Positions 20,643 through 30,711 of a stretch of DNA of 64,000 bases are shown here, one piece after another; position 1 is the first letter of the stretch, and each line of letters opens with the position of its first letter. The notes below the pieces were generated by a model. It was not told where the DNA came from. It worked only from the letters and a program-made list of their open reading frames with translations, and made no database searches. The stretch spans positions 1 to 64,000 of the forward strand of contig JBLNCI010000022.1 in the NCBI GenBank assembly GCA_050260515.1. The letters are read 5' to 3'. The translations under genes and the position numbers were made by a program. This DNA is from DATJIG01 sp050260515. Lineage in GTDB: Bacteria; Pseudomonadota; Alphaproteobacteria; SMXQ01.

Positions 20643-20924
20643 CTACTGGCCGACGTACTGCCCGGGTCCGGGCAGCGCCACGCACTTCGGCTGGCCCGGA
20701 GACGCCGCGCACATCTCCATCTGGCCGGTGAAGGAGTTGATGCGCCACGCGACGGCCGGATTGTCGCCGCTCGCCGGTACCGCCACGACCCGCCACGCGC
20801 CGCCGAAGTCCCCGCCGCCCGCGCCCACGGCCTCGTGGGATCGCGTGGCCAGGGTCGCCGCGACGCCGACGAGGATGCCGACCGCGAGCCCCGACAGGGT
20901 GCTCATGTTGAGATTGCCGAACAT
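20643..20924 (-). CDS. small membrane-anchored protein of unknown function
   Basis: 93 residues. One hydrophobic segment (about residues 9-26, LSGLAVGILVGVAATLA) near the N terminus is followed by a short soluble part with WRVVAVPASG, INSFTGQMEMC and QPKCVALPGP; the two Cys residues may pair. The C-terminal portion looks like a small outward-facing domain. No family recognised. It is 61 bases upstream of tatD on the same strand. Confidence 0.6.
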   Translation of the reverse strand: MFGNLNMSTLSGLAVGILVGVAATLATRSHEAVGAGGGDFGGAWRVVAVPASGDNPAVAWRINSFTGQMEMCAASPGQPKCVALPGPGQYVGQ

Positions 20925-21063
20925 GGTGATTCTCCGCCCTGGATGCCCCGCTCAGCAGTACCGGGCAGCGATCATGAGCGGGAGCGGCGTTTGCGTGTCA
21001 TCCCTGCCCCGGCTAGCCTCTGGCAACCAGAAAACGTGACAGGGACGTGTCAGGGAGGCCCAT

Positions 21064-22344
21064 GTGATCACGGCAGTGCAACGGACGCTCACATCCGCGC
21101 TGGCGGTCGCCCTCGCCGGCGCATCGCTGGCCCGACCGGCCCTCGGCCAGACCGCCGACGCGTTCCGCGGCAAGACGATCTCGGTCTACATCGCCTCGGG
21201 CACCGGCGGATCGCTCGATCAGTACGCGCGCCTCGTGATCCGCCACCTGCCCCGACACATCCCGGGGCAGCCCACGGTCATCGCCAGGAACATGCCCGGC
21301 GCCGGCGGCATCGCGGTCGGCAACTACATCCACAAGATCGCCCCGAAGGACGGAACGGCAATCGGAGCGGTGTCGCAGACCCTGCCCTTCGAGCCGCTGT
21401 TCGGGGGCAAGGACAGCAAAGCGGAATTCGATTCGCTGGCGCTGCAGTGGCTCGGCAGCCCGGTCAAGTTCGCGGCGCTCGCCGTCGCCTGGCACACCGC
21501 GCCGGTGAAGAAGGCCGAGGATCTCCTCACGCACGAGCTGGTGGTCGGGTCGTCGGGGCTGGCGAGCGCGTCGACGAACGACGCCTACGTGCTGCGCAAC
21601 CTGCTCGGCTTCAAGTTCCGCGTCATCCTCGGCTATCCCTCGGGCGCCGACATCGACCTCGCGATGGAACGCGGCGAGACCCAGGGGCGCGCCAACGTCG
21701 CCTGGGAGGGTCTGAAGAACCGCAACGCCGAGTGGCTGCGCGACAAGAAGGTCGTGCTGCTCTACCAGGAGGGACTCAAGCGGCATCCCGATCTGCCGGA
21801 TGTCCCGCTGATCCTCGATTTCGCCCGCACGCCCGAGGAGCGCCAGATCCTCGAGCTCAAGTTCTCGTCGTACGAGCTGGGCTATCCGTACATGGCGCCG
21901 CCGGGGACGCCGGCGGATCGGGTGAAGGTACTGCGCGACGCCTTCGCCGCCACCTTCGCCGACGCGCAGCTCGAGGCCGAGGCGTCGAAGCAGCGCCTCG
22001 ACATCGCGCCGGTGTCCGCGGCGGAGATCGAGGGCGTGCTGCGCGCCGCCTACGCGTCGCCCCCGTCGGTGATCCGTCGCTACGAGGAGTTGTCGCGTCC
22101 GCCGGCGGAGTTCGAGACGGCTAAGCCGGTGACGGTCCGCGCCGTCCTCGCGGTCGTGGAAGGCGGCGGAACCCGCGTCGCGTTCGATGTCGACGGAAAG
22201 CGGTCGAGCGCCGTGGTCGCTTCGGAAACGGCCGTCACGGTGGCCGGAGCGAAGGCCGAGCCGGCGGCGCTCAAGGCGGGCATGACCTGCGCGATCACGT
22301 ATTTCGGCGATCGCGGCCAGGCGAAGGCCGTGGCCTGCGACTGA
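21064..22344 (+). CDS. Bug/TctC-family periplasmic solute-binding protein with C-terminal extension
   Basis: 426 residues from a GTG at 21064 (an ATG two bases earlier leads straight to TGA). The signal peptide ends near ARPALGQ. The tripartite-tricarboxylate receptor features follow: GKTISVYIASGTGGSLDQYAR and RNMPGAGGIAVGNYI. Bug proteins are about 320 residues; this one carries roughly 75 extra C-terminal residues (from KPVTVRAV) that read like a small beta domain ending CAITYFGDRGQ...VACD. No TctA/TctB membrane genes are adjacent, so it is an orphan receptor. Confidence 0.85.
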   Translation: MITAVQRTLTSALAVALAGASLARPALGQTADAFRGKTISVYIASGTGGSLDQYARLVIRHLPRHIPGQPTVIARNMPGAGGIAVGNYIHKIAPKDGTAIGAVSQTLPFEPLFGGKDSKAEFDSLALQWLGSPVKFAALAVAWHTAPVKKAEDLLTHELVVGSSGLASASTNDAYVLRNLLGFKFRVILGYPSGADIDLAMERGETQGRANVAWEGLKNRNAEWLRDKKVVLLYQEGLKRHPDLPDVPLILDFARTPEERQILELKFSSYELGYPYMAPPGTPADRVKVLRDAFAATFADAQLEAEASKQRLDIAPVSAAEIEGVLRAAYASPPSVIRRYEELSRPPAEFETAKPVTVRAVLAVVEGGGTRVAFDVDGKRSSAVVASETAVTVAGAKAEPAALKAGMTCAITYFGDRGQAKAVACD

Positions 22345-22347
22345 GAC

Positions 22348-23508
<1,161 letters not shown>

Positions 23509-23539
23509 TTCGAATTGCGACCTGCCCCGAGGGCGCGGC

Positions 23540-23986
23540 TCACGCCACCGGCGGCAACTTGACGATCGAGAGCCAGAAATTCTCGATGCCGTGGACGATC
23601 TCGATGAACTTGTCGAGGTCGACGGGCTTCGTGATGTAGCAGTTGGCGTGCAGGTTGTAGCTCATCAGGATGTCCTGCTCGGCGTCCGACGTCGTCAACA
23701 CCACGACCGGGATGTTCTTCAGCCGCGGCATCGCCTTAAGTTCCGCCAGCACTTCGCGGCCGTCCTTCCGGGGCAGGTTGAGGTCGAGCAGGATGATGTC
23801 GGGCGTCGGCGCGTCCTGGTGCCGGCCCTCGCGGCGCAGGAACTCCATCGCCTCCACGCCGTCGCGGACGTGGTGGAGGTTGTTGAGCATCTTGCTCTCG
23901 CGCAACGCTTCCTGGGTCAGGCGCGCGTCGCCGGGGTTGTCCTCGACCAACAGGATGTCGATCGGAGCTACTGCGGGACCATTCAT
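23540..23986 (-). CDS. single-domain response regulator (Rcp1-like)
   Basis: 148 residues with only a receiver domain. The acidic pair is in ILLVEDNPGDARLTQEAL, the phospho-Asp in PDIILLDLNLPRKDGREVL, then the Thr in VVLTTSDAEQD and Lys in YITKPVDLDKF. The DNPGDARL start and the C-terminal VHGIENFWLSIVKLP are typical of Rcp1-type regulators that partner phytochrome-like kinases. It overlaps the upstream kinase gene by 4 bases (ATGA), so the two are coupled. Confidence 0.93.
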   Translation of the reverse strand: MNGPAVAPIDILLVEDNPGDARLTQEALRESKMLNNLHHVRDGVEAMEFLRREGRHQDAPTPDIILLDLNLPRKDGREVLAELKAMPRLKNIPVVVLTTSDAEQDILMSYNLHANCYITKPVDLDKFIEIVHGIENFWLSIVKLPPVA

Positions 23987-25626
23987 GATTCGTCTCCTGA
24001 GGCCGGAAGCGTGAAGGTGAAGATGCTGCCCTTGGTCGGCGCGGGATCGACCCAGATCCGACCGCCGTGACGCTCGACGATCTTCTTGCAGATCGAGAGT
24101 CCGATGCCGGTGCCGGGGTACTCCTGACGCGTGTGCAGCCGCTGGAAGATCATGAAGATGCGGTCAGCGTATTGCGGCTCGATGCCGATGCCGTTGTCCT
24201 CGACCGTGATCCGCCACACCGCGCCGTCGCGGCGTGCGCCGATGTGGATGCGGACCTCGGCCTGATCGCGGAACTTGAGCGCGTTGCCGATCAGGTTCTG
24301 CATAAGCTGCGTGAGCTGCACGTTGTCGCCGTGGACCATGGGCAGCGGATCGTGGGTGATCTGCGCCCTCGCCTCCTCGGCGGCGATCGTGAGGTTGGCC
24401 AACGCGCCGGCGAGGACGTCCTCCATCTTCGTGGGCGCGAACTCCTTGCCCTTGGTGCCGACGCGCGAGTACGCGAGCAGGTCGTTGATGAGGCGCTGCA
24501 TGCGCTTGGCGCCCTCGACGGCGAAGCCGATGAACTCGTCGGCATCCTCGCCGAGCTTGCCCTTGTAGCGGCGCTGCAGGAGCTGGCAGTAGCTGCCGAC
24601 CATCCGGAGCGGCTCCTGGAGGTCGTGGGACGCGACGTAGGCGAACTGCTGCAGCTCGTCGTTGGAGCGCTTCAGCTCCTCCATGGCGATCGCGAGCTCG
24701 TTGGCCTGGCGGGCGAGCGCCTCCTCGCTGCGCTTGCGCTCGGTGATGTCGAAGTACGTGCTGACGAAGCCTCCGCCCGGCATCGGGTTCCGCCGCTTCT
24801 CGACGTAACGGCCGTTCGGAAGCTGCTGCTCGGTCTTGCGCACCGTCGGGTTCTTGGCGCGAACCAGCTTGTCCTCGGTGGTCTCGACGTAGCCGCGAAT
24901 GCGGTAGTCGCCGCGGTCCTGCGTGTACTTCAGGAACTCCGAGTACGCGGTCCCCTTGCGCGCGAGTTCGGGCGGGAAGTCAAAGATCTCGAACGCGCGC
25001 TTGTTCCAGGCGAGCAGCCTGAGATCGCTGTCGAACACGCGGATGCCGTCGGCCATGTTGTCGATGGTCGCCTGCAGGATCGCGGCGTTGCGTTCGGCAT
25101 GCTGCTCCGCCTTCTTGCGCTGCGTGATGTCCGTGTACGTGTCGACGAAGCCGCCGCCGGGAAGCGGCGCGCGGCGCACCGCGATCACCGTGCCGTTCGG
25201 CCGGGTGTGCTCGTAGCGGGTCTCGCCCTCGCTCGGATCGCGAGCGCGTTCGAGCCGGCGGCGGAACTGCTCCTCGGCATCAACCGCGCCGTACTCGCCA
25301 CGGTTGAGGTTGAAGCGCAGCACGTCCTCGTAGAGGACGCCGGGCCGCAGCAGATCCTTGGGGTACTCGAACAGCTCGAGGTAGCGCTCGTTGCAGACGA
25401 TGAGTCGGAGATCCGGACCGTAGACCGCGATGCCCTGCGTCAGATTGTCGAGGATGGTGAGGAACATCGACGCATCGAGCGCGAGTCCCGGCGCAATTGA
25501 GCCATGCACGGGCCCGCTGCGATGCGGATGAGCATGGACGGCGTCCGGCTTCGCGGGACGCGCGGCGGTGTTTGCGGCTTCGTGGCGCATTGGAATTCCG
25601 ACTGCGGTTGGCCACGGAGGAAACAC
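23983..25626 (-). CDS. tandem-PAS phytochrome-type sensor histidine kinase
   Basis: 547 residues from a GTG at 25626; the ATG at 25590 is an alternative start. Two PAS_7-type domains (about residues 55-170, ILDNLTQGIAVYGPDLRLIV; and 180-295, TIDNMADGIRVFDSDLRLLA) precede a short coiled coil. The kinase core has the phytochrome-family H box FAYVASHDLQEPLRMVGSY and a C-terminal ATPase (LIGNALKFR, EDNGIGIEP, GTGIGLSICKKI). No TM segment is evident, so it is probably cytoplasmic. The ligand is unknown. It is first in the three-gene signalling set. Confidence 0.92.
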   Translation of the reverse strand: MFPPWPTAVGIPMRHEAANTAARPAKPDAVHAHPHRSGPVHGSIAPGLALDASMFLTILDNLTQGIAVYGPDLRLIVCNERYLELFEYPKDLLRPGVLYEDVLRFNLNRGEYGAVDAEEQFRRRLERARDPSEGETRYEHTRPNGTVIAVRRAPLPGGGFVDTYTDITQRKKAEQHAERNAAILQATIDNMADGIRVFDSDLRLLAWNKRAFEIFDFPPELARKGTAYSEFLKYTQDRGDYRIRGYVETTEDKLVRAKNPTVRKTEQQLPNGRYVEKRRNPMPGGGFVSTYFDITERKRSEEALARQANELAIAMEELKRSNDELQQFAYVASHDLQEPLRMVGSYCQLLQRRYKGKLGEDADEFIGFAVEGAKRMQRLINDLLAYSRVGTKGKEFAPTKMEDVLAGALANLTIAAEEARAQITHDPLPMVHGDNVQLTQLMQNLIGNALKFRDQAEVRIHIGARRDGAVWRITVEDNGIGIEPQYADRIFMIFQRLHTRQEYPGTGIGLSICKKIVERHGGRIWVDPAPTKGSIFTFTLPASGDES

Positions 25627-25770
25627 TCCTCGGGCTATGCTGTTGATGCGCCACGACGGGTTAACAGGGAGTAAAAATGCCGTCCGATGTCACGCCGCAA
25701 TGCCTCAAAACCGCAGGAAAATAGGCGGTTTCTTTTGGTGCGCCGCGCGGGCGCGCGGGGCGGGATTTCG

Positions 25771-26043
25771 ATGGACCAGATCCGGGACAACGCCGCGCTG
25801 CACCGCTACGAGCTCGACGCCGACGGTGGAACGGCCGTCGCCTATTACCGGCGCGAGCCGGGCGTGGTGGTGTTTACCCATGTCGAGGTGCCGTACGCGT
25901 TGGAAGGCCGCGGCATCGGCTCGCGGCTCGTCCGCGCCGCGCTCGATCGGGCGCGGTCCGAGGGCCTGAAGGTGGTGCCGCGGTGCCCGTTCGTCGCCGA
26001 CTACATGGCGCGACACCATGAGTACGACGATCTGGTGCGCTAG
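25771..26043 (+). CDS. GNAT-like N-acetyltransferase (YjdJ/COG2388 type)
   Basis: 90 residues from the ATG at 25771. A longer frame to 25687 adds a basic, non-conserved leader. The compact acetyl-CoA fold shows VVFTHVEVPYALEGRGIGSRLV (the GRGIGSRL pyrophosphate-binding loop), then KVVPRCPFVADYMARHHEY, which is the conserved C-terminal signature of this short family. Target unknown. It is convergent with metG, 7 bases apart. Confidence 0.85.
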   Translation: MDQIRDNAALHRYELDADGGTAVAYYRREPGVVVFTHVEVPYALEGRGIGSRLVRAALDRARSEGLKVVPRCPFVADYMARHHEYDDLVR

Positions 26044-26050
26044 CGGAAGG

Positions 26051-27634
26051 CTACGCCTTCTTGCCCCTGGCGCCCTGCGCGCCTTTCGCCGGCTCCGCCC
26101 CCGGCTCGACGTAGCGCGGGAACACCCCCTGCGGAGGCGGCAGCGCGGTGCCGGTCTGAAGGGCGTGCCCGAGCGCGGCGAACGAGCGTTTGTCCGCCGG
26201 CACAGCGAGCTGATCGAGGATGCGCCCCATGGCGCCCGGCATGTACGGCTGGGTCAGGATCGCGAGCGCCCGGATCGTCTCGGCGAGCACGTACAGCACG
26301 GTGTTCATCCGCGCGCGGTCGGTCTTGGCGAGCGACCACGGCGCCGCCGTGTCGATGTAACGATTGGCCTCGGCGACGACGTCCCAGATCGCGGTCAGCG
26401 CGCGGTGGAAGGCGGGCTCGGCCATCATCGTCCGCAGCTCGGGCAGCAGATCGTGCGCCGCCTTCACCAGCGCCGCGTCCTCGGCGGCGAACGTGCCGTG
26501 CTCCGGCACCTTGCCGTCGCAGTTCTTCTGGATCAGCGACAGCGTGCGCTGGCCGAGATTGCCGAAGGCGTTGGCGAGATCGGCGTTGAGACGGCCGATC
26601 ATCGCCCGGCGCGAGAAGTCGCCGTCGGCGCCGAACGGCACCTCGCGCAGCAGGAAATAGCGTACCGGATCGAGGCCGTAGGTCTGGATCAGCTCGAACG
26701 GATCGATGACGTTGCCGAGCGACTTCGAGATCTTCTGGCCCTCGTTGGTCCACCAGCCGTGGGCGAAGACGCGCTTCGCCGGATCGATGCCGGCGGCCAT
26801 CAGGAACGCGGGCCAGTAGACGGCATGGAAGCGGACGATGTCCTTGCCGACCATGTGGAGGTCGGCCGGCCAGTAACGCTTGAAGGAGTCGCTGTCCGTG
26901 TCCGGATAGCCGACGGCGGTCAGGTAGTTCGCGAGCGCGTCCAGCCAGACGTAGATCACGTGCTTCGGATCGTTGGGCACCGGGATGCCCCACGTGAACG
27001 TGGTGCGCGACACCGAGAGGTCGGTGAGCCCGCCCTTCACGAACGAGATCACCTCGTTGCGGCGGCTCTCCGGTCCGATCACCTCGGGATGCTCGGCGTA
27101 GAACCGGAGCAGCGGCTCCTGCCATTTCGACAGCCGGAAGAAGTAGCTCGGCTCCTCGACCCATTCGACCTCGGCGCCGGTCGGCGCGAGCTTCTTGCCG
27201 TTGGGGCCTTCGGTCAGCTCCTTCTCGCCGTAGAACGCCTCGTCGCGCACCGCGTACCAGCCGGAATACGTGCCGAGATAGATCTCGTTCTTGTCGGCGA
27301 GCGTCGTCCACAGCGCCTGGACCGCGCGCACGTGGCGCGGCTCGGTGGTGCGGATGAAGTCGTCGTTCGAGAACCCCATGGCCTCGGTGAGCCGGCGGAA
27401 GTTCGCGGCGTTGCCGTCGACGAACGTCTGCGGGCTCACGCCCGCCGCGGCCGCCGCCTTCTCGACCTTCTGGCCGTGCTCGTCGGTCCCGGTGAGGAAC
27501 TTCACGTCGCGGCCGTCGAGGCGCATGAAGCGCGCCAGCACGTCGCAGGCGAGCGTCGTGTAGGCGTGGCCGATGTGCGGCACGTCGTTGACGTAGTAGA
27601 TCGGCGTCGTGATGTAGAACGGCCGTGCGGTCAT
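26051..27634 (-). CDS. metG: methionyl-tRNA synthetase
   Basis: 527 residues from the ATG at 27634 (MTARPFYITTPIYYVND); longer in-frame starts add non-conserved sequence. The class I signatures are PHIGHAYTT (HIGH) and KISKSLGN (the KMSKS equivalent). The Rossmann core continues with LTGTDEHGQKVEKAA and the anticodon-binding alpha-helical domain follows. The C terminus is a short Lys/Gly-rich tail with no dimerisation domain. It is in line with holB-tmk-dacA on the same strand, 47 bases after holB. Confidence 0.97.
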   Translation of the reverse strand: MTARPFYITTPIYYVNDVPHIGHAYTTLACDVLARFMRLDGRDVKFLTGTDEHGQKVEKAAAAAGVSPQTFVDGNAANFRRLTEAMGFSNDDFIRTTEPRHVRAVQALWTTLADKNEIYLGTYSGWYAVRDEAFYGEKELTEGPNGKKLAPTGAEVEWVEEPSYFFRLSKWQEPLLRFYAEHPEVIGPESRRNEVISFVKGGLTDLSVSRTTFTWGIPVPNDPKHVIYVWLDALANYLTAVGYPDTDSDSFKRYWPADLHMVGKDIVRFHAVYWPAFLMAAGIDPAKRVFAHGWWTNEGQKISKSLGNVIDPFELIQTYGLDPVRYFLLREVPFGADGDFSRRAMIGRLNADLANAFGNLGQRTLSLIQKNCDGKVPEHGTFAAEDAALVKAAHDLLPELRTMMAEPAFHRALTAIWDVVAEANRYIDTAAPWSLAKTDRARMNTVLYVLAETIRALAILTQPYMPGAMGRILDQLAVPADKRSFAALGHALQTGTALPPPQGVFPRYVEPGAEPAKGAQGARGKKA

Positions 27635-27681
27635 GGTGCTCGACTGGCTGATTCCATTGGGAGGCGCGGCCGCTGCGGCAG

Positions 27682-28800
27682 TTACGCGCGGGCTTCCGGT
27701 TCGAGCGCCATCAGGGCCGAGAGAAGCACCTGCTTGCGGTCGAGGTGCAGCCCCTCGCCCTGGCCGAACAGGCGGGCGGTGTTTTCCCACACCTGCGCCC
27801 ACTGATCAAGGCGACGGAGCCCGGCTGCCTTCTGCAGGGCAGCGTGCTCGCCGGGGACGACCTCGCCCGGAAGCGGCACGCCGGCGGACATGCGGACGAG
27901 CCGCGCGATCCACCAGCCGATCAGCTCGGCGAAGGCGGCGAACGACTCGTTGGCGCCGGCGCGAGCCAACCGATCGGCGAGCGTGTGCGCGGCCGCGACG
28001 TCGATCTTCGGCAGGCGTCCCGCGAACGCGAGCAACTCGCGGTAGAGATCGAGTCCTCCGGCTCCGGCGAGCGCCAGCGCGCGTCCGACGCTGCCCTCGC
28101 CCATGCGGGCGAGCGCGACGCGGTCGCCTTCGCTCGCCTCCGGCAGGAAGCGGCCGAGCAGCATCGCGACATCGGGCTCGGCGAGCGGACCGAGCGCCAG
28201 CTTCCGGCACCGCGACCGCACCGTGGACGGAATCCGTCCCGGCGCGTGGCAGACCAGCAGCAGCAGACTGCGCGGCGGCGGCTCCTCGAGCGTCTTCAGC
28301 ATCGCGTTCGCGGCGTTGCGCGTCATCTCGTCGGCGGAGTCGACGATCACCACGCGCCAGCCGCCCTCGGCCGGGGTCAGCGACAGGAACGTGCCGATGC
28401 CGCGGGCGTCCTCGACGCCGATGGCGCTGCGTTCGCGGCCGCTCTTCGGATCGACGCCCTTCTCGACGGTCAGGAGGTCGGGATGGGCGCTCGCCGCGAC
28501 GCGCCGGAACACGGGATGATCGGGCGCCATGGCGAGGCTGTCGGCCGCGGGGGCCGGACCGCCGAACAGACCGCCGCGGTCGCCGGCGTCACCGCCCGCG
28601 AGCGCGAAGCGCGCGAACCGGTAGGCGAGCGTCGCCTTGCCGATGCCGCGCGGCCCGGTGATCAGCCAGGCGTGCGGCAGACGGCCCGAGCGCCACGCGG
28701 TGAGCAGCGCACGTTCGGCGGATTCGTGACCGATGAGTTCGGATTGGGCGCGAGGCTCGGGAGCGAGCGGCTCCGCCTCGGCCTTGGCGGCTTTGACCAT
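27682..28800 (-). CDS. holB: DNA polymerase III delta-prime subunit
   Basis: 372 residues. The AAA+ clamp-loader domain has HAWLITGPRGIGKATLAYRFA (P-loop region), the sensor/SRC-like region LLVCHAPGRIPSTVRSRCRKL and a C-terminal helical collar domain. It is part of the clamp loader that places the beta clamp on DNA. It follows tmk by 9 bases, a conserved tmk-holB pairing. Confidence 0.95.
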   Translation of the reverse strand: MVKAAKAEAEPLAPEPRAQSELIGHESAERALLTAWRSGRLPHAWLITGPRGIGKATLAYRFARFALAGGDAGDRGGLFGGPAPAADSLAMAPDHPVFRRVAASAHPDLLTVEKGVDPKSGRERSAIGVEDARGIGTFLSLTPAEGGWRVVIVDSADEMTRNAANAMLKTLEEPPPRSLLLLVCHAPGRIPSTVRSRCRKLALGPLAEPDVAMLLGRFLPEASEGDRVALARMGEGSVGRALALAGAGGLDLYRELLAFAGRLPKIDVAAAHTLADRLARAGANESFAAFAELIGWWIARLVRMSAGVPLPGEVVPGEHAALQKAAGLRRLDQWAQVWENTARLFGQGEGLHLDRKQVLLSALMALEPEARA

Positions 28801-28809
28801 GGCACCTCG

Positions 28810-29487
28810 TCAGGGCGCCAGTTTAAAGCGCTTGGCGACGGCGGCCCAGATGCGCGCGGCGACCTCGTCGATCGAGCCGGACGCATCGATGATACGGCAC
28901 CGCTTCGGCTCGGCGCGGGCGATGGCGCGGAAGCCGCGCCGCAGCCGCTCGTGGAACGCCTCGCCCATCCGCTCGTAACGATCCTCGGCCGGGCCGCTGG
29001 ACGCCGCGATACGCCGCCCGGCGCGCGCGAGCCCGGCGGTCACCGGCACGTCGAGAATGAGGGTCAGGTCGGGCTTCAGCCCGGCGGTCGCAAGCCTGGT
29101 GAGCGCGGCGACGGTCGGCTTGGGCACGCCGAGACCGTAGGACTGGTACGCAAGCGTCGAATCGCTGTAGCGGTCGGAGATGACCCAGGCGCCGCGGGCG
29201 AGCGCCGGCCGGACAGTGGCGGCAATGTGCTCGGCGCGGGCGGCCGAGTGCAGAAAGGCTTCGGTGAGCGGCGTCCACCCCTGATTGCGATGCTCGACCA
29301 GGAGGGCGCGGATCGCCTCCGCCCCCGGCGAGCCTCCCGGCTCCCGGGTCGTGACGACATCCTCGCCCAGCTCCTGAAGTTTCGTGGCGAGGATCTTGAT
29401 TTGGGTGGATTTTCCGGCCCCCTCGCCGCCTTCGAGGGTAAGGAAGCGGCCGCGCCGTCGGATCGCTGTCGGCAAGGGCCGCTTCAC
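28810..29487 (-). CDS. tmk: thymidylate kinase
   Basis: 225 residues. The P-loop is FLTLEGGEGAGKSTQIK, the DR(Y/H)-type motif is VISDRYSDSTLAYQSYG and the TMP-binding region is TREPGGSPGAEAIR. The LID region is near RAGRRIAASSGPAEDRYE. It phosphorylates dTMP to dTDP. It sits 6 bases after dacA and just before holB on the minus strand. Confidence 0.97.
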   Translation of the reverse strand: MKRPLPTAIRRRGRFLTLEGGEGAGKSTQIKILATKLQELGEDVVTTREPGGSPGAEAIRALLVEHRNQGWTPLTEAFLHSAARAEHIAATVRPALARGAWVISDRYSDSTLAYQSYGLGVPKPTVAALTRLATAGLKPDLTLILDVPVTAGLARAGRRIAASSGPAEDRYERMGEAFHERLRRGFRAIARAEPKRCRIIDASGSIDEVAARIWAAVAKRFKLAP

Positions 29488-29493
29488 ATCGAC

Positions 29494-30675
29494 CTACTGG
29501 GCGTTGCCGAACAGGAGATGGTGGGCCGCGGCGGAGATCCGCCCGCCCAGGCCAAGCCGGTCGACGGACTCGCCGGCCTTGAGCGGCATCTCGATCGGGT
29601 CGCGGTCGGGGATGGTCACGACCAGCTTGGCGAGCTCCTGGCCCTTCTCGATCGGCGCGGGGATCGGGCCGGTGTATTTGACCGCGACCTTCGCCTGGCG
29701 GGCGGCGCCGCGCGGCACGGTGACGGTCACGTCCTGGTCGAGCACGAGCGGCACCGTCGCCTTGGTGCCGAGCCATACCTCCGCCTGCTCGACCTCGGTG
29801 CCCGGCGCGAGCACGGAGACGTTCTCGTACTCGCGGAAGCCCCACTCGACGAGCTTTTTGATCTCGGCGGCGCGCTCGCGCATCGTCTTCATGCCGGAGG
29901 CGACGACGATCAGGCGGCGGTTGCCGCGCAGCACGGTGCCGGCGACGCTGTAGCCCGACGCCTCGATGTGGCCGGTCTTGAGGCCGTCGGCGCCCGGCGT
30001 GTCGTAGAGCAACGGGTTGCGGTTACCCTGCTTGATGCCGTTGTAGGTGAACTCCTTGTCGCCGAAGTAGTGATAGTACTCCGGGAAGTCGCGGATGATG
30101 CGCGCGGACAGCGTCGCGATGTCGCGCATCGTCATCCAGTGATTCGGGTCGGGCAGGCCCGAGGAGTCGCGGAAGTTGCTGTTGGTCAGGCCGATCTTCT
30201 TCGCCTCGGCGTTCATCAGGTCGGCGAAGGCGTCCTCGCTGCCGGCGATGCCCTCGGCGACGACCTGGCAGGCGTCGTTCCCCGACTGGATAATGATGCC
30301 CTTCAGCAGGTCGTCGAGGCTCACCATCGAGTTGACCTTGAGGAACATCGTCGAGCCGCCGCTCGCGGCGCCGCCCTTCTTCCAGGCGGCGACACTGACC
30401 GGGAACTCGTCGGTCAGCTTCATCTCGCCCTTCTTCAGGCGGTCGAAGACGACATAGACGGTCATCAACTTGGTGATCGACGCGGGCGGCACCGGCAGGT
30501 CGGCGTTCTTGTCGAACAGCACGGTGCCGGTCCTGTAATCGACGATGATCGCCTCTTTCGCCGCGGTGTCGAGGTTCGAGACGGCCGCCTGCGCGGTCGC
30601 GAGCCCGAACGCCGCGACGCCGGCGATGGCCGCGCACAGCGTGCGGAGGGAACGGGAACGGTGGAACGACGTCAT
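29494..30675 (-). CDS. dacA: D-alanyl-D-alanine carboxypeptidase (PBP5/6 class)
   Basis: 393 residues with a signal peptide ending near ATAQA. The three penicillin-binding motifs are SITK (in PPASITKLMTVY), SGN (in IIQSGNDACQVV) and KTG (in DGLKTGHIEASGY). The C-terminal beta domain (PBP5_C) and a terminal amphipathic segment follow. It trims the fifth D-Ala from peptidoglycan stem peptides in the periplasm. It is next to rlpA and mltB, making a cell-wall cluster. Confidence 0.96.
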   Translation of the reverse strand: MTSFHRSRSLRTLCAAIAGVAAFGLATAQAAVSNLDTAAKEAIIVDYRTGTVLFDKNADLPVPPASITKLMTVYVVFDRLKKGEMKLTDEFPVSVAAWKKGGAASGGSTMFLKVNSMVSLDDLLKGIIIQSGNDACQVVAEGIAGSEDAFADLMNAEAKKIGLTNSNFRDSSGLPDPNHWMTMRDIATLSARIIRDFPEYYHYFGDKEFTYNGIKQGNRNPLLYDTPGADGLKTGHIEASGYSVAGTVLRGNRRLIVVASGMKTMRERAAEIKKLVEWGFREYENVSVLAPGTEVEQAEVWLGTKATVPLVLDQDVTVTVPRGAARQAKVAVKYTGPIPAPIEKGQELAKLVVTIPDRDPIEMPLKAGESVDRLGLGGRISAAAHHLLFGNAQ

Positions 30676-30711
30676 CCTACTTCTCCACTCGCGCGGGATG
30701 AGCCCCGCACG

